From contig NW_004457735.1 in NCBI RefSeq assembly GCF_000203815.1, forward strand, positions 1,488,001 to 1,552,000: a DNA stretch of 64,000 bases, written 5' to 3'. Shown here piece by piece: positions 1 through 11,493 of this stretch (position 1 is its first letter; each line of letters opens with the position of its first letter). The notes under the pieces are model-generated. The model had not been told where the DNA came from and made no database searches. It saw nothing but the letters and a program-made list of their open reading frames with translations. The stretch is from Cavenderia fasciculata. Lineage: Eukaryota > Evosea > Eumycetozoa > Acytosteliales > Cavenderiaceae. A program made the position numbers and the translations under genes.

Positions 1-2
1 GA

Positions 3-722
3 CTAACTCATCTTAGATGTTCGTTTGTGTCGCAGCCCATTACACCCTCTCTCATCCCGCCAACAGTCACTCATTTGGTCATTGATGAAATTTCGACTGC
101 TCTTCCAGTCGGTGGTATCCCCAACTCTGTGGAATATTTGACCATCAACTCTGAATTCCCGAGTCTGGAAAGTGGTTCGTTGCCGCAGAATCTAAGACAA
201 CTCATTCTCGAGTCGTACAACCACCCAATCGAGGAAGAAGTACTGCCAAACTCTTTGCAAACACTCGAACTTCACCAATACAACTACCCACTGCCACAAC
301 TACCGCAGTCATTGACTAAACTTCATCTATCGAATCGTGTCTATTCGTCCGAACTCAATCTTCCACCATCCATCAAACATTTTACCATTAGATCCGAAAT
401 TATCAAGCTGTCAAGCATCCAACTCCCAGTCAATCTTGAACAATTGGGTGTATTTTACGACTTTAATTCCTCACTACCAATATCAAAAATTCTAAATACC
501 CACATCAACAAACTAACAGTCATTATAAAGAATAGATTTGGCTTTGGACAATTGACCTACGATATCAGACAATTGAATCAATCCCATATCCTATTTGTTG
601 AAGATTCAAAAATGCTCATTGCTGGAATGATCCCAACTAAAAATGATATTGATGTTTTGGGTTCTTTTATAGGTCCAAAAACTTACGATATATCAAATAA
701 CTATTCTCTAAGAGAGTCTTAA
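3..722 (+). CDS. FNIP repeat protein, 3' part (5' end outside window)
   Basis: This is the C-terminal part of an FNIP/leucine-rich-repeat protein. The frame is open from base 3, so the true start lies upstream. The first possible initiator inside the window is a GTG at 27, which should not be taken as the start. The translation shows the dictyostelid FNIP rhythm, for example LPNSLQTLELHQYNYPL followed by LPQSLTKLHL, about every 20-22 residues, and then a non-repeat tail ending at TAA 720-722. FNIP proteins form large families in social amoebae, often with an F-box or kinase domain at the N terminus, but that region is not visible here. No specific function can be given. The family call is secure. 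Confidence 0.85.
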   Translation, partial: LTHLRCSFVSQPITPSLIPPTVTHLVIDEISTALPVGGIPNSVEYLTINSEFPSLESGSLPQNLRQLILESYNHPIEEEVLPNSLQTLELHQYNYPLPQLPQSLTKLHLSNRVYSSELNLPPSIKHFTIRSEIIKLSSIQLPVNLEQLGVFYDFNSSLPISKILNTHINKLTVIIKNRFGFGQLTYDIRQLNQSHILFVEDSKMLIAGMIPTKNDIDVLGSFIGPKTYDISNNYSLRES

Positions 723-1429
723 ATAAACAGAGAAAAAGGAATAAATATAAATATCAATTTAAATATTTATATATTTTTTGTAAATAACAAAAAAGAAGGA
801 TTGGTATCACAGCCTAGGCTATCTTAAATATTATATTTCATTTAAATTAAATTAAGGGGGGTGTGGAGTCTACCATTGTATTACCATGATAATAGTGCGA
901 TTCATGGTCGATAGAAGACTATTTACAATTGAACAACATAGTTGGCATTGATAGAATAGTCTTGAATGCTCCGTAAATAAATTAGATTAATCATTAAAGC
1001 CATCGCAACGTGTGGAGGCAGAAAGAGATTAAGCTTTCTAGAACAGATACTACACATAATCAGAGCATAAACTCTGAGAGAAGGTGTTTGGTCACAAGGC
1101 TATTAAACCAAGTGACAATTCTTTTCAATCACTCTACCAGTGTATTTATAGTTGTTGTGTGATCTACTTTAGAATATTGATAAATAAAGATTATTTTGAG
1201 TATTCAAGAAAATTATTGAATCTATTTTTCATTGTTGGAAAAATATAAGATAACCAAAAATTCAAAAGCATACAAGACATTAAAATATTATTTAAGTTTG
1301 AATATAATATTAAATAATAATATTATTGTTATTATTATTATTATTATTATTATTAATATTATTATTATTTGATATTTTATTATTCTTTTTAAAAAAAATC
1401 AATTAAAATCTTCTTCTTTTTTAAAGTTT
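723..1429. other. Gene-free stretch with an unusually non-AT-rich core
   Basis: This lies between two converging genes. Bases 855-1250 are less AT-rich than normal intergenic DNA here and hold no convincing ORF. They contain a perfect 9-bp inverted repeat (AAGACTATT at 915-923, AATAGTCTT at 955-963). A TATA-like stretch near 1143 is followed by AATAAA near 1184. The segment could be a structured non-coding RNA or an old solo LTR-like remnant, but I see no target-site duplication and no second copy. Bases 1321-1372 are an imperfect (ATT)n microsatellite. Confidence 0.4.
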
Positions 1430-3712
1430 TTAGAAACAAACATGAGACCATAATTCTATTGGTTCAGCTGGAGGGTCTTGAGGAATGACATGATCGATTG
1501 GGAACATGGGAGTCATTTCAACCATGTATATAATTTTAAAAGATTTTAATTGTCGGCTTCCTGGATTCCTGTTGTACCAATTCCATTCTCTACAAAGATA
1601 ACGACCATAGTGAATACGTTTGTCCTTGTTGTAGTAGGATTCGAGGTTCATTAGATACTTTCTCCATCTTTGGGTTGGGAACATTTGTGAAACCAACTCT
1701 GGCTTGTCATAGGTGACGTTTTGGCCAGGTCTAAACACATCCACTTCAGTTCCATCGACCAAAATACCTGGGTACACCAACCAACCATCATCCTTGCTTG
1801 GGTATGGACTAAACATTGACCAATATTGATCAATCTTGAATAATGGAGCAATCCATCTAACATTTTCAGAAACTGAATAATCATAAACACCTGCACAATT
1901 CCAATTGAAAATGAAAATAATTGCCAAGAAACATAAAAGTTCTTTCCAATATCTAAAAAATAAGAAAGAAAAGAGAAGAGAAAAAGAGTTAATAACTATT
2001 ATTATTTTGTTTTTGTTTGTTTTTTTGTTTTGACTTACTTTCTTGAAACTGAAACTGGTTTAGTTGGATATAATTTAGTAAAGATATTCCAACTTTTACC
2101 TGAAACAAAGAGTGGACGATTGGTAATCCATAGATATAATCTAGCAAAGGCACCAAGACGAACAAAGAATGTAAAGATTTGAAGGAGTGGAGAGAGCGAG
2201 ATGAGTTGGACAAATGCTTGGTATCCATAGACACGTTCCAAAGTAAGACCGTTTTCAACGCAGATCCAACTATTGTTTACCTTCATTTCATTGTATATCT
2301 TATCTTCCATCATGGATAGAGGGGTGTCTAGAACGGGGTTGTTGTTAAAGTCCTCAACGCGTTGGTGTGGACGTTGCGATGGGAGGAGTGGGGTTGATTG
2401 GACCAAGAACATGGTCTTGAAGATGGAAAGCACCTTTTTGAGGTTCTCACCATTCTCGGCATGACTATTGTCATAGTAGATGATGGTAGAGGTACGAGCT
2501 GGTGTGTAGACCATAGAAGAGATCTTGTCCCAGAACCAAGATGGCAAGAATACAAGAACGGCCATACCTGGAATATACATGAAAAAGCCGAGTTCGAGAC
2601 ACATGCCAAAACCAATGTGAAGACACCAGAATCCCAATACACCAAATGTACGAAGTGGACCATGTAGACGACGAATGGGGATAAAGAACAACAAATAGCC
2701 ATAGAGTTCAAAGTAGTACGAGAAGCAGGTCAAGAACTGGCCCAATGCAATGTACTCACGCAGGATCAATCCCGTGCGAGTGACAAATTGGTCGAGGTTG
2801 AGAGCATACCAAACCGATGAGTATTCGGAACGCCACTCTGCACCAGTCTTGAGGAGTGCAGTGAATATATACATAAAACAGAATTGCAACATGACACCCA
2901 TCGAACCAAACGAAAGGTAGTAGCTACCAGTCGTATCGGTGACTGGGAATGTGGTGGATGCGTTGGATTGGGGAACTGGTGAATATCCTATCGACTTGTG
3001 GTTGATATTGGATCGTTTGTTGATTTGTTCCACATTTAAAATAGAGTCAATTGAAAACTTGGCTTCAGTTGGTAAAAACATCATCCAAAATACCATCAAT
3101 CTGAAAAAGTCATCTCCTACAATGAAAGAAAGAAAAAAAAGAAATAAAGAAAATATTAATAAATAATTATATATATTTATAATTTATATTTATATTCTTA
3201 CCTCCATTTAATACTAATGGATTTCTAACATGAAGTGAAGACATTAAAATGTAACAGATGAAATTGGAGAGACGGGACTTGTAACCGATCATCAAACAGA
3301 GACCGGCGACAAAGTTTATGAAAAAGAGGACACGGGCAAAATGGATGGACGAGTTGATGAAATAAAAGGACCACATGTATGGATTGGCATCAATGACCGT
3401 GTTGGTTGGCACTGCTCCATAGTCTGTGTAATGGTCGTATAAATAGAGTGATCTGACGTAGAGATCGAGTACGATCAACAAACTGATACCCACTCTAAAA
3501 GCGGCTACACTTCGAAGATCGACACCCAAAACTTGGACAAATAAATCGGCTGCTGCCCAATTCATCTTGCCACCACCTCCGCTGCTGGTGCCATTGACAC
3601 TACCTAGCGTTGGTGATCCCGTCACATTACCAGCACTTGCATTTTCAAGATCGATAAATGATGCTGTCTCCCCTAAATCTTCCTTTGAAGGTTTTCTTTT
3701 AAAAAATGACAT
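1430..3712 (-). CDS. HTTM / vitamin K-dependent gamma-carboxylase-like membrane protein
   Basis: Three exons (3712-3202, 3116-2039, 1952-1430; introns gtaagaa...tag and gtaagtc...tag) join to 703 residues. A Ser/Gly-rich cytosolic N terminus is followed by several hydrophobic segments. After the first intron the frame continues as GGDDFFRLMVFWMMFLPTEA. The lay-out (RVGISLLIVLDLY, a loop, then repeated membrane helices with the SLHVRNPLVLNGG and WMMFLPTEA blocks) fits the HTTM domain shared with vitamin K-dependent gamma-carboxylases. The C-terminal part contains a YWSMFSPYPSKDDGWLVYPG block like the luminal part of such proteins. Start is ATG at 3712. Whether it carboxylates glutamate cannot be told from sequence. 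Many HTTM proteins have no assigned activity. Confidence 0.75.
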
Positions 3713-4611
3713 AGAGATCTAGATATATATATATTTAAAGGTGTGTATATTATGTATAAAAGAATATATAAAATATATAGTATAGTACTAATAATGAATC
3801 ATAAATGGAAAATACTTTCAATGATGAACTTATAAATATATATAATTAGATATGATGATGATGATACAACACTTGTGGTTTTTAAGATATGAGTAGTGAT
3901 AATCTTTCTCTATCTATTATGTGTTTGTGTGTGAATGGTATGTGTGTGTAAAAATAGACTAGACTAGCGGGAGTACTATCTATTTTATCTGTCTAATATG
4001 AGTGATACAAAGAAGAAGTAGTAATGGTGGTATAAAATGGGTAACAGTACACTCCTCTCTTTGATCGTTAAGCTTTAAATTAAACGACAATAAGGATGCA
4101 ATTTTACAAAAAAGTTGAAGGAATTTGCTGTTTTAAAAACAAATAATATCTAGAGATGGAACCGATTCTTTTGTTTGTGTGTTGTGTGAGGAAGTTGAAA
4201 GTTTTTTGTTTTTCGAAAAATCGTCCAACGACTCTACGTTCACACATTTTTTTTTACGTCAGATTTTACATTCCAAATTCGGTTATCGAATTCGTAGATT
4301 GAACGAATGGGTTACATTTCCATCTTTGTAGGCGGATCCTATACATCACAGGATGTGGAATCCACAAATGACGACTTATGCGTGCACGCGTTGATACATG
4401 TTTGTTTGCATTTGTCAATGGGATATTTTAGTGGTCAGTTTTCGGGGGTGACCAGGTCAAATATATATAATTTTTGTTAAAAGTTACGTAGATCCAACAA
4501 GATGTAATTAGAAAGATAATGGTGATGTTGAATTATTAAAATACATGAATAATAATTTCCCACTTGCTATATGTTGTTTCATAACCTCCGAGCTTGGACT
4601 AGTCAGTGATT
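3713..4611. other. Upstream region of the HTTM gene; no gene seen
   Basis: About 0.9 kb between the start of the HTTM gene and the 3' end of the ankyrin gene, both on the minus strand. It has GATGAT and TGTGTG runs near 3855 and 3925, and a less AT-rich patch at about 4200-4460 with no ORF, tRNA box or repeat partner that I can see. It presumably holds the HTTM promoter. Confidence 0.5.
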
Positions 4612-6718
4612 TTATTCATCATCTTCTTCAAAAGATTCTTCATCCCTTAGATCATAGTCATCGGGGATTTGAAGTTGGTTGAATTCCATACCAGGACTGA
4701 GCATGCTACCACTGATTAGTTGGATAAGTTGGATTTTGTTGATTGAATCCATGTGAATGTCTGACAGTACTGTCAATTGCTCCATTGAGAGAAAACGTAG
4801 TCCAAGACCTAAAATCTCTGAAATTCCTAATCCCAAAGCTTCTGCCTTTTCATTCTTTTTGTAAAGCGATTTGTTAAATCGACTAAAGTTTCTTTCAATG
4901 TCATCCAACCTTGTCAATGTTTCCTTTAAAATCTTGTTTTGTTCCAAATAAAGAGTTGCCAACGTTTCATATTTCTTTTTATAATCTATTTCTTCTTCTT
5001 TTACTTCTTTTTGTTCTTGTTCTTGTTGTTGTTGTTGTTGTTGTTGTGGAGTCATTATTTTTGGTTGATTGATAGAAATACTATTTTCATTATCCAACTT
5101 GATATTATTATTATCTTTAGTATTATTTTCTTTTTCCATTTCCTTTTCAATTGCTTTTTCCATTTCTTGGTTTGGTGAATTATTTATATTTACATCCAAT
5201 GATAAGGAAGGTGGGGAGGTTTTGTTGTTGTTGGAGGGTTGATTAATTTTAATTGGTGGAGATGGATTGATAGGAGGAGATGGAGATGGTTTTGATTTTG
5301 ATGTTATTGGTTGTTTTGGTTTTGGTTTTGATTTACTTGTCTTTTTTGTATTTTTACTATTATTATTATTAACGCTACCAAGAAGAAGAGATTTTAAATT
5401 ATTTTCATTTTCCAATTCCTTTTGTTTGGTAATAGTTTCAAAAATTTGGATCACCTTTTGATAGGATCTTGCAGTTTCTCTTACTGTAGATACAAGGTTG
5501 GGTTTGGAGAATAGTTTGACTTTAAAATCCTTTGCTAGGAGTGGTTGAATATATACAAGTGTGTCTAGTTCTTTACAATACTCTTCCATTTTTTTACGTT
5601 GTGGATCGTAGGAAGAGATGAGATTAGAGTCACGTTTTAACAATCCCATTGTTCGTGTTGCCAGTTCCAATGGTGTTTGGTTCATTTTGTTACCAAGATT
5701 AATGGTTGCACCCAACTTTGTCAAAAGTTGAACGGTACTATAGAACCCCAACCTCGATGCAATATGTAGAGCAGTCTCACCATCCTTGTTTTTATGATCC
5801 AACATTTCTTGAAGTTTCTTTGTACCATGTGTCTTTTCAATAGTCTCTCCCAACAATTGAATCGTTTCAAATTGATTGTGAAATGCAGCACATACAATCA
5901 CATTGAATCCATGATTATTTACTGCCAATAAACTCTCTCCATGTTTTACCAATTTCTCTATCAATTCATTCTCTCCATTCATTGATGCGAATAATATTGC
6001 TAAATAAACAAACAAAGAATAATTAATGATTAATGTTCTTTTTCTATTCTCTCTTTAGTTTATATTTACCAGTATCACCATTACTATTTTTATGATTTAA
6101 AGAAGCACCTCTTTTAATAAAGAAATCAAATGCTTCAAGGTTTCCGTATAGTGCGGTTGTCATGATATAACTATTATCTTGTGTGAGTGAAGAATCCATT
6201 CCTTTTGATACCAACAACTCTAATAGATCTTGAGCTCCAAATGGAATGGCAAACGAAAAGGGGATACCATTGCCAAAGTTCTTGTTTACGGTCTTTTGAT
6301 TTGAAAAGAGTCTAACATTCTCTTCTATCAATGGTCTCCATACCGATGGGTTCCCCGAAAAGAAACATAAACACATAATAAACTCTAGAAATTGATTCAC
6401 CTCTTCTTCTTCGTATGATTCAGTATCTTTACATCTTGCCACCAAATCTCTACCAATACTTAAAAAGTCTATTTTCAGTGTTTGTTTTGGTATTGTTATA
6501 GAAGTAGATGTAGTAGTAGAAGAAGAAGAAGAAGTTGAAGTTTCATTTGTTATTTGTTGTTGTTCATCACCGTTGTTTGAAGTAGTCGTTGAGTCTTGTG
6601 GTTTACTGTAAAAGACCAAAGTACTATTAGGTTTTTTCTTTTCGCTGATGATGAGAGCTTTAATATATGTATTGAATTCCTTATAAGTTTCAAATAGAAA
6701 CTTATTAAAAGAATCCAT
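4612..6718 (-). CDS. Ankyrin-repeat protein with low-complexity middle and coiled coil
   Basis: Two exons (6718-6070 and 5999-4612) join through NGDT|AILFAS to 678 residues. The N-terminal about 180 residues are unfamiliar and hold a Ser/Thr run. Ankyrin repeats follow at roughly residues 185-345; the clearest are NSNGDTAILFASMNGENELI and KDGETALHIASRLGFYSTVQ with GATINLGNKMNQTPLELA. A Lys/Pro/Asn/Gln-rich linker then leads to a predicted coiled coil near YETLATLYLEQNKILKETL and an acidic C terminus (ESFEEDDE). This is a protein-interaction scaffold by family. I do not recognise an orthologue with known function. ATG at 6718 is the first in frame. Confidence 0.8.
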
Positions 6719-7282
6719 CTATATCTCTCTCTCTCTCTTTTTTTGTATCTTGGATCAATCTCTTTAAAGACTGCTCTGACAAATACCACAAAAGGGTCTT
6801 CGATTTTTAAAAATTTATTAAATTAATATTATATATATATATATTAATAGTTTTTGTAATCATCATATAAACAAACAACAAATGATGAATGAGAGAGTTG
6901 AAGTTCATACTCGTAGTTTATATTTTATTTTATTATTTTTTTTTAAACTTGTTTTGTACTTTGGTAAAAATTAATTTTTAAAAATAAAAAAATTAAAATA
7001 AATAAGAATAGGATCTGTATTTCAATATTCGCATTGGCAAATATATGGAACTGCGTGTTAGTGAATTACTCTTCCCGCCACCCATATGTACCAAAACATA
7101 CTTTTAAAAAAATAAAAAATCAATTTAATTAATGAACTTGCTCCTCCCCCACACTCATCTAATCTCGCAGTATTGTATTGACTGTTAACAAAGACGACAA
7201 CCCAACAACCTCCACCTCCTCCTCCTCCTCTTGATAATATAAAGTATAGCATAGCATAGCATAGCAGCAGAGTATATTTAAC
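6719..7282. promoter_or_regulatory. Divergent promoter region between ankyrin and POLR2M-like genes
   Basis: The two genes are transcribed away from each other, so this 564-bp segment must hold both promoters. It is AT-rich with long A and T runs. There is a CTC-rich tract near 7207-7232 and an (ATAGC)n run at 7246-7266 just before the ATG at 7283. No ORF here is convincing. Confidence 0.5.
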
Positions 7283-8146
7283 ATGTTAAAGAATCAACTA
7301 GGTGCGAAACCAAAACAATCACTGTTATCGACTATATCTTCACTCTCGGACGAAGAGCTGCGACTTAAATTAGAAAATCAACACAAGCTATATAAATCGA
7401 TAGGTGCCAATCTACCTGACAAGGGAGAAAAGATTCTAACAAATATTACTGCAATACAAAAGATATTAGATTCTAGAAATAACACCAACATTAATAATAA
7501 ATCAACAACAACCGATACTATTACCACCATTGTAAATAATAATACTACTAATCAAAAAGAAGAAGAAGAAGAAAAAGATATCATTCAAGAAGAAGAAGAA
7601 GAAATAACAATAGATTTTGCCAAATTAACGATACAAGATCGTAACAGTAAAATGAAAGAACAAAAAGAACAGAAAAATCATAAGCTTAGCAAGGAGAATG
7701 CTCAAGATGGTCAAAACAACCAACAACAACATCACAGAAGTACAAAATTATTATCGATTGATGAATCTAGAAGATTATATGAAATAAACAAGAATAAACA
7801 TTTGGTAGGTAGTAGTAGTAGTATACAAACTGGAACCAGACATATTTTCTGGATTTTTTTTATTCCATTCCTAACCTTCTTTTCTCTATTTTAGAATGAA
7901 AATGTAGATATGGTTGTAAATTCACCAGAGGTGGAAAGAATGATAAAGGAAACCTATCGAGTAGAGGAATCAGAAGGAGTTGAACCATGGAGTGATGATA
8001 GTTCCTCTGAAGACTGCGACGTTGACAATGAATATAGAACCAAACACGATATTTACGATGAATCCTATGCCTACAAGTTACACGACGAGTTTGGTGAATT
8101 TGTTGATGATGAAGAATCATCAGTTCCCCAAAATAAATATAATTAG
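7283..8146 (+). CDS. polr2m: POLR2M / Gdown1-like RNA polymerase II-associated protein
   Basis: Two exons (7283-7804 and 7895-8146; donor TTG|gtaggt, acceptor tattttag) give 257 residues. Three landmarks match Gdown1 (POLR2M/GRINL1A), the Pol II-binding protein that competes with TFIIF. The first is an N-terminal SLSDEELRLKLENQHKLYKS helix followed by LPDKGEKI (human ELREMLKRQERLL...LPDKGKKI). The second is the central block TKLLSIDESRRLYE (human TQLLSIEESLALQ). The third is the acidic tail with PWSDDSSSED (human DDDWSSDEF). The middle is low complexity (Asn, Glu). A C-terminal extension after the acidic motif (ESYAYKLHDEFGEFVDDEES) goes beyond the animal form. The call rests on remembered motifs, so it is good but not certain. 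Confidence 0.65.
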
Positions 8147-8561
8147 TTCACACATATATAAATATAACGATTAATCTAATCTATTTAATTTAAATTACAC
8201 ATTGATAAAGTTTATTGTTATCTATTTCTTTCCATTGTGATGAGGAATTGTATAGTATAGGATCACACAACATATCTAATAATATTGTATTTATATATAT
8301 TTATGCAAGTAGTGAGAAACTAAAAGGGTGAAGTTGATTCATCTCACCTTTGTCTCCACATGACTTGACTTTATTCGCATTGGGTATATGTATGTATGTA
8401 TGTATGTATGATTCCAAACAACAATAGGGATTGGTATGTGTATATTTTAAGTATAGTATAGTTGGGGGGGGGGGGGGGGGGGTAAGTATTAATTCCAAAT
8501 AAAATATTAGTTGAATATGGGGATGTACAAAAGAGAATGAGGTGGTGCAGTGACCTATCGT
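8147..8561. other. Convergent 3' intergenic region with poly-G tract
   Basis: This lies between the 3' ends of the POLR2M-like gene (plus) and the COPI-associated gene (minus). It holds a (TATG)n microsatellite at 8387-8410 and an uninterrupted run of 19 G at 8464-8482. No gene is seen. Confidence 0.6.
8464..8482 (+). repeat. Poly-G tract, 19 bases
   Basis: An uninterrupted G run in otherwise very AT-rich DNA, about 80 bases beyond the stop codon of the minus-strand gene, for which it would read as poly-C in the 3' flank. A shorter, similar 13-G run lies at 35942-35954, also downstream of a minus-strand stop. Such runs can form G-quadruplexes and are prone to length error in assemblies. Confidence 0.9.
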
Positions 8562-9173
8562 TTAAACGTTGTTATGGGTGGTTGTAGTGGTGGTAGTGGT
8601 AGTTGATTTGGTAGATTTGATTGATCCATCTCCTGAAATGAGTGGACGTGGGCATCCAACGGCACCGATGAAATGGACTACTGTAAGAATGATTCCAACT
8701 GCAATAGTCACAATACCAGCAAACAAGAAGAATCCATGGTTACCAAGAATCAATAAACCAAGACTATATAGTAATAGAGAAAAGAGTGTAGGTAAGTATG
8801 TATCCAGATTATCGATCGAAAATATATAACAACATACATGCAAAAGAATAGACCCTTTCCAGCCCAAAATGTGTAGAAACCAAATAGATAAACCATCTTT
8901 GCTGGGAATACAAATTCCAATATAACAATGAATACACCAAATAAAAGGAAAATACAGGCAATGACGAAACCTTTAATATCGTACCATGCTCTCTGTTTAA
9001 TAGGAAATTAAAAAATAAAAGAATTAAGTAAGTGGATATCCAAATAATAATAAGTGATCTAGATGGAATGTACATACATCAACGAAAACATAAATACCAC
9101 AACCAATGATCAAAAGACCAACTAGGATACATAAGATTGATAAGACAAGTCCAACTTTGCTACGATCGTTCAT
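8562..9173 (-). CDS. COPI-associated (Tvp15-like) Golgi membrane protein
   Basis: Three exons (9173-9078, 8992-8838, 8763-8562) give 150 residues with exact frame closure. Four hydrophobic segments are visible: LVLSILCILVGLLIIGCGIY, a second around GFVIACIFLLFGVFIVILEF, a third around VYLFGFYTFWAGKGLF, and the last around FFLFAGIVTIAVGIILTVVH. The tail is Thr-rich and polar. The size, four-helix plan and the FWAGKGLF block fit the COPI-associated/Tvp15 family of small Golgi membrane proteins found in eukaryotes. The first exon (32 codons, ATG at 9173) is too short to stand out as an ORF. Role in Golgi-ER vesicle traffic is inferred from family only. Confidence 0.7.
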
Positions 9174-10395
9174 TTTTAATATATTATTATTATTATTTAT
9201 AAATTTTGGATAATAATTATTCTTGAATAAATTTAATTTAATATTTCTAAAAGAGAGAAAGAGAAAGAAGGAGATGGAAAGGGAAATTAAAAATGAATGT
9301 CAATAAAATTATAATAATTAATACTAATCAATATATGATGATTTGATTGATGTTCCACACACACTAAATTATTGCTATTATGATTATTATTATTGCTGAG
9401 TGTTCAAGTATGAAATGGTTGTTGTAATACAACAATCAGATAATAATACTGTGTGTGCTATCTATTTAAGTAAAATACAAAAAATATTTCTAATATTTCT
9501 TCCATCCACAAAGAGTGTCGTCTGAATTAAGATTGGTGTGTTCACTCTTATTTTTTGTGTTGGTGTGTAACTTTTAGATTCTATGTGTGTGTGTGGTCAT
9601 CTCTCCTCGTTTCGTTTTGTTCTTACCCTTTGTTTTGTTTTTCTCTCTCTTCAAGGTGACTTGTAAAAAAAATCGACTAGTATAACTATTATAACTATTA
9701 TAAGCTTATATAATGTAAAATGTATTTAATGTGTTGGATATGATATGGTATGTCTTGTGTAGCTATAGACAATTATTTAATGATAAAATGTTGTGTGTAC
9801 TTGTTGAATAAGTAAGTAAGTAAGTAATTTAAACTCAACAACCTTGCTTGCGATGCAACCCTAAATTAGCTATCATGATACTTTTCTCTTCAAAGGCTTT
9901 TAAAAATAAATATAAATAAAAATAAACTAATTTCAAATAAATGGCTTTCTTTGAGGAAGGATTGGTGGTCGGTTCACAACGACGTGGGTGTGTTGTTGTC
10001 CGCAAGTCTAAAGCTGGTGCTTTTTGCAAAAAACCGATAATCTACATTTGCAGGCGACCTCACCAGAGAATGTGCATGTTTTGTCATAATGGGAGTATTA
10101 TCCGCATTTAAGATAAATACACAAACAAACAGACATTCTACTCGACTCTAATTCATTGGTGTAGTTTGCACTCCTCCTCCTTTTTGACCAATGTTGATGA
10201 TATGATATGATATGATATGATATGGTGACATTGTATACAATTCAATTCAATGAACTCATACTTCATTCATTCTTACTGACAGGTATTATGGATAGGTTGA
10301 TGATGTTGATGATGATATAGTAACTGTTTATTTTTGCGGAATATATATATATGGTTAGTGGATGTTTGTTGTTGTGTTGGGGTTGTGGGGATATC
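9174..10395. other. Long gene-free region upstream of COPI-associated gene
   Basis: About 1.2 kb between the start of the COPI-associated gene and the 3' end of the fructose bisphosphatase gene. Short tandem repeats are present: (AAGT)n at about 9811-9826 and (GATAT)n at about 10198-10223. Bases 9835-10090 are less AT-rich than the rest, but the 64-codon minus-strand ORF there has no ATG-led, protein-like character. I see no RNA gene. Confidence 0.5.
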
Positions 10396-11493
10396 TTAAG
10401 AAGATTTATGGAAACTCTCTAAATCTGAAACATCGTCAACACTACCCATAAACACTGGAACACGTTGATGGATGTTTCCGGGTACTAGATCTAGACAGGC
10501 TTGTTGTCCATTGGTCGATTTACCGCCAGCTTGTTCCATGAGCAATGAGAGTGGTGCAACTTCATAGAGGTATCTGAGCTTTCCTTGTGGTGACTTGGAG
10601 TCGGCAGGGTACATAAAGATACCACCGTACAAGAGGGTACGGTGAACATCACTGACCATACTACCAATGTATCGTGAAGAGTATGGAGTCTTGCCGTTCT
10701 TACCGCTCTTGATAGAGTTGACATAGTCGGCAGTTGCCTTGTCCCAATAGACTGAATTACCCTCGTTGATCGAATAGATGGCTCCACGTGGCTTGATCTT
10801 GATGTCTGGATGAGTCAATACAAACTCTCCAACCGTATAATCCAATGTGAACCCAAATACTCCACATCCAGTCGTCAAAACCAACATTGTAGCCGATCCA
10901 TATAAAGCATATCCAGCTGCAATCATTTCTCTTCCTTTTCTTAATACATCTTTGTCAGAGTACTTCATATAGAAATAAATAAAAAAAAGTAGTAAAGTAA
11001 AGTTAGAACATGTTTTGATCATACCCTTTGGTTGTTTGATTGTTTTCTTGTTTTAACATACATTATTATCTTTTGAAACCTTTGGCCAGATAGCAAAGAT
11101 TGAACCAACAGATACATTACAATCAATGTTGGAGCTACCGTCGAGGGGATCAAAGGTGACTACAAAGTTGCCAGCGTCGTGTTCAGCGACAGGGATGATA
11201 CTTTGTTCCTCTTCAGAGACCATACAAAACACTTCTTTAGTTCCCTTGAGAGCATACTTGAAGGCATCGTTGGCAATGATATCCAGCTTTTTGACATCCT
11301 CTGAATGAACGTTGGTGACACCTGCTAGACCAAACAACTGTTCGAAACCGGCACGTTTGATGGCGTTGGTTGTAATCTTGCATGCCAACGCTATACCAGA
11401 CATCAAATTGGCAAACTCTATTCTATTGGGTGTGTTCTTATGATGATCAGATAACAACCATCTGTTTAATGTCATTAGATTAGTGTCACACAT
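10396..11493 (-). CDS. fbp: Fructose-1,6-bisphosphatase
   Basis: Two exons (11493-11062 and 10962-10396) join [16 protein letters not shown] and give 332 residues, the usual length of class I enzymes. It hydrolyses fructose 1,6-bisphosphate to fructose 6-phosphate in gluconeogenesis in the cytosol. The metal-binding signature [11 protein letters not shown] is at residues 114-124, preceded by [32 protein letters not shown] and the substrate block [17 protein letters not shown] also match the animal and plant enzymes closely. The N terminus is short, and the AMP-site threonine region is only weakly recognisable ([10 protein letters not shown]). Start ATG at 11493. Very secure. Confidence 0.97.

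Noticed and set aside
8464-8490. Poly-G followed by GTAAGTAT as a splice donor
   Set aside because: No coding sequence precedes it on the plus strand, and the match is chance.
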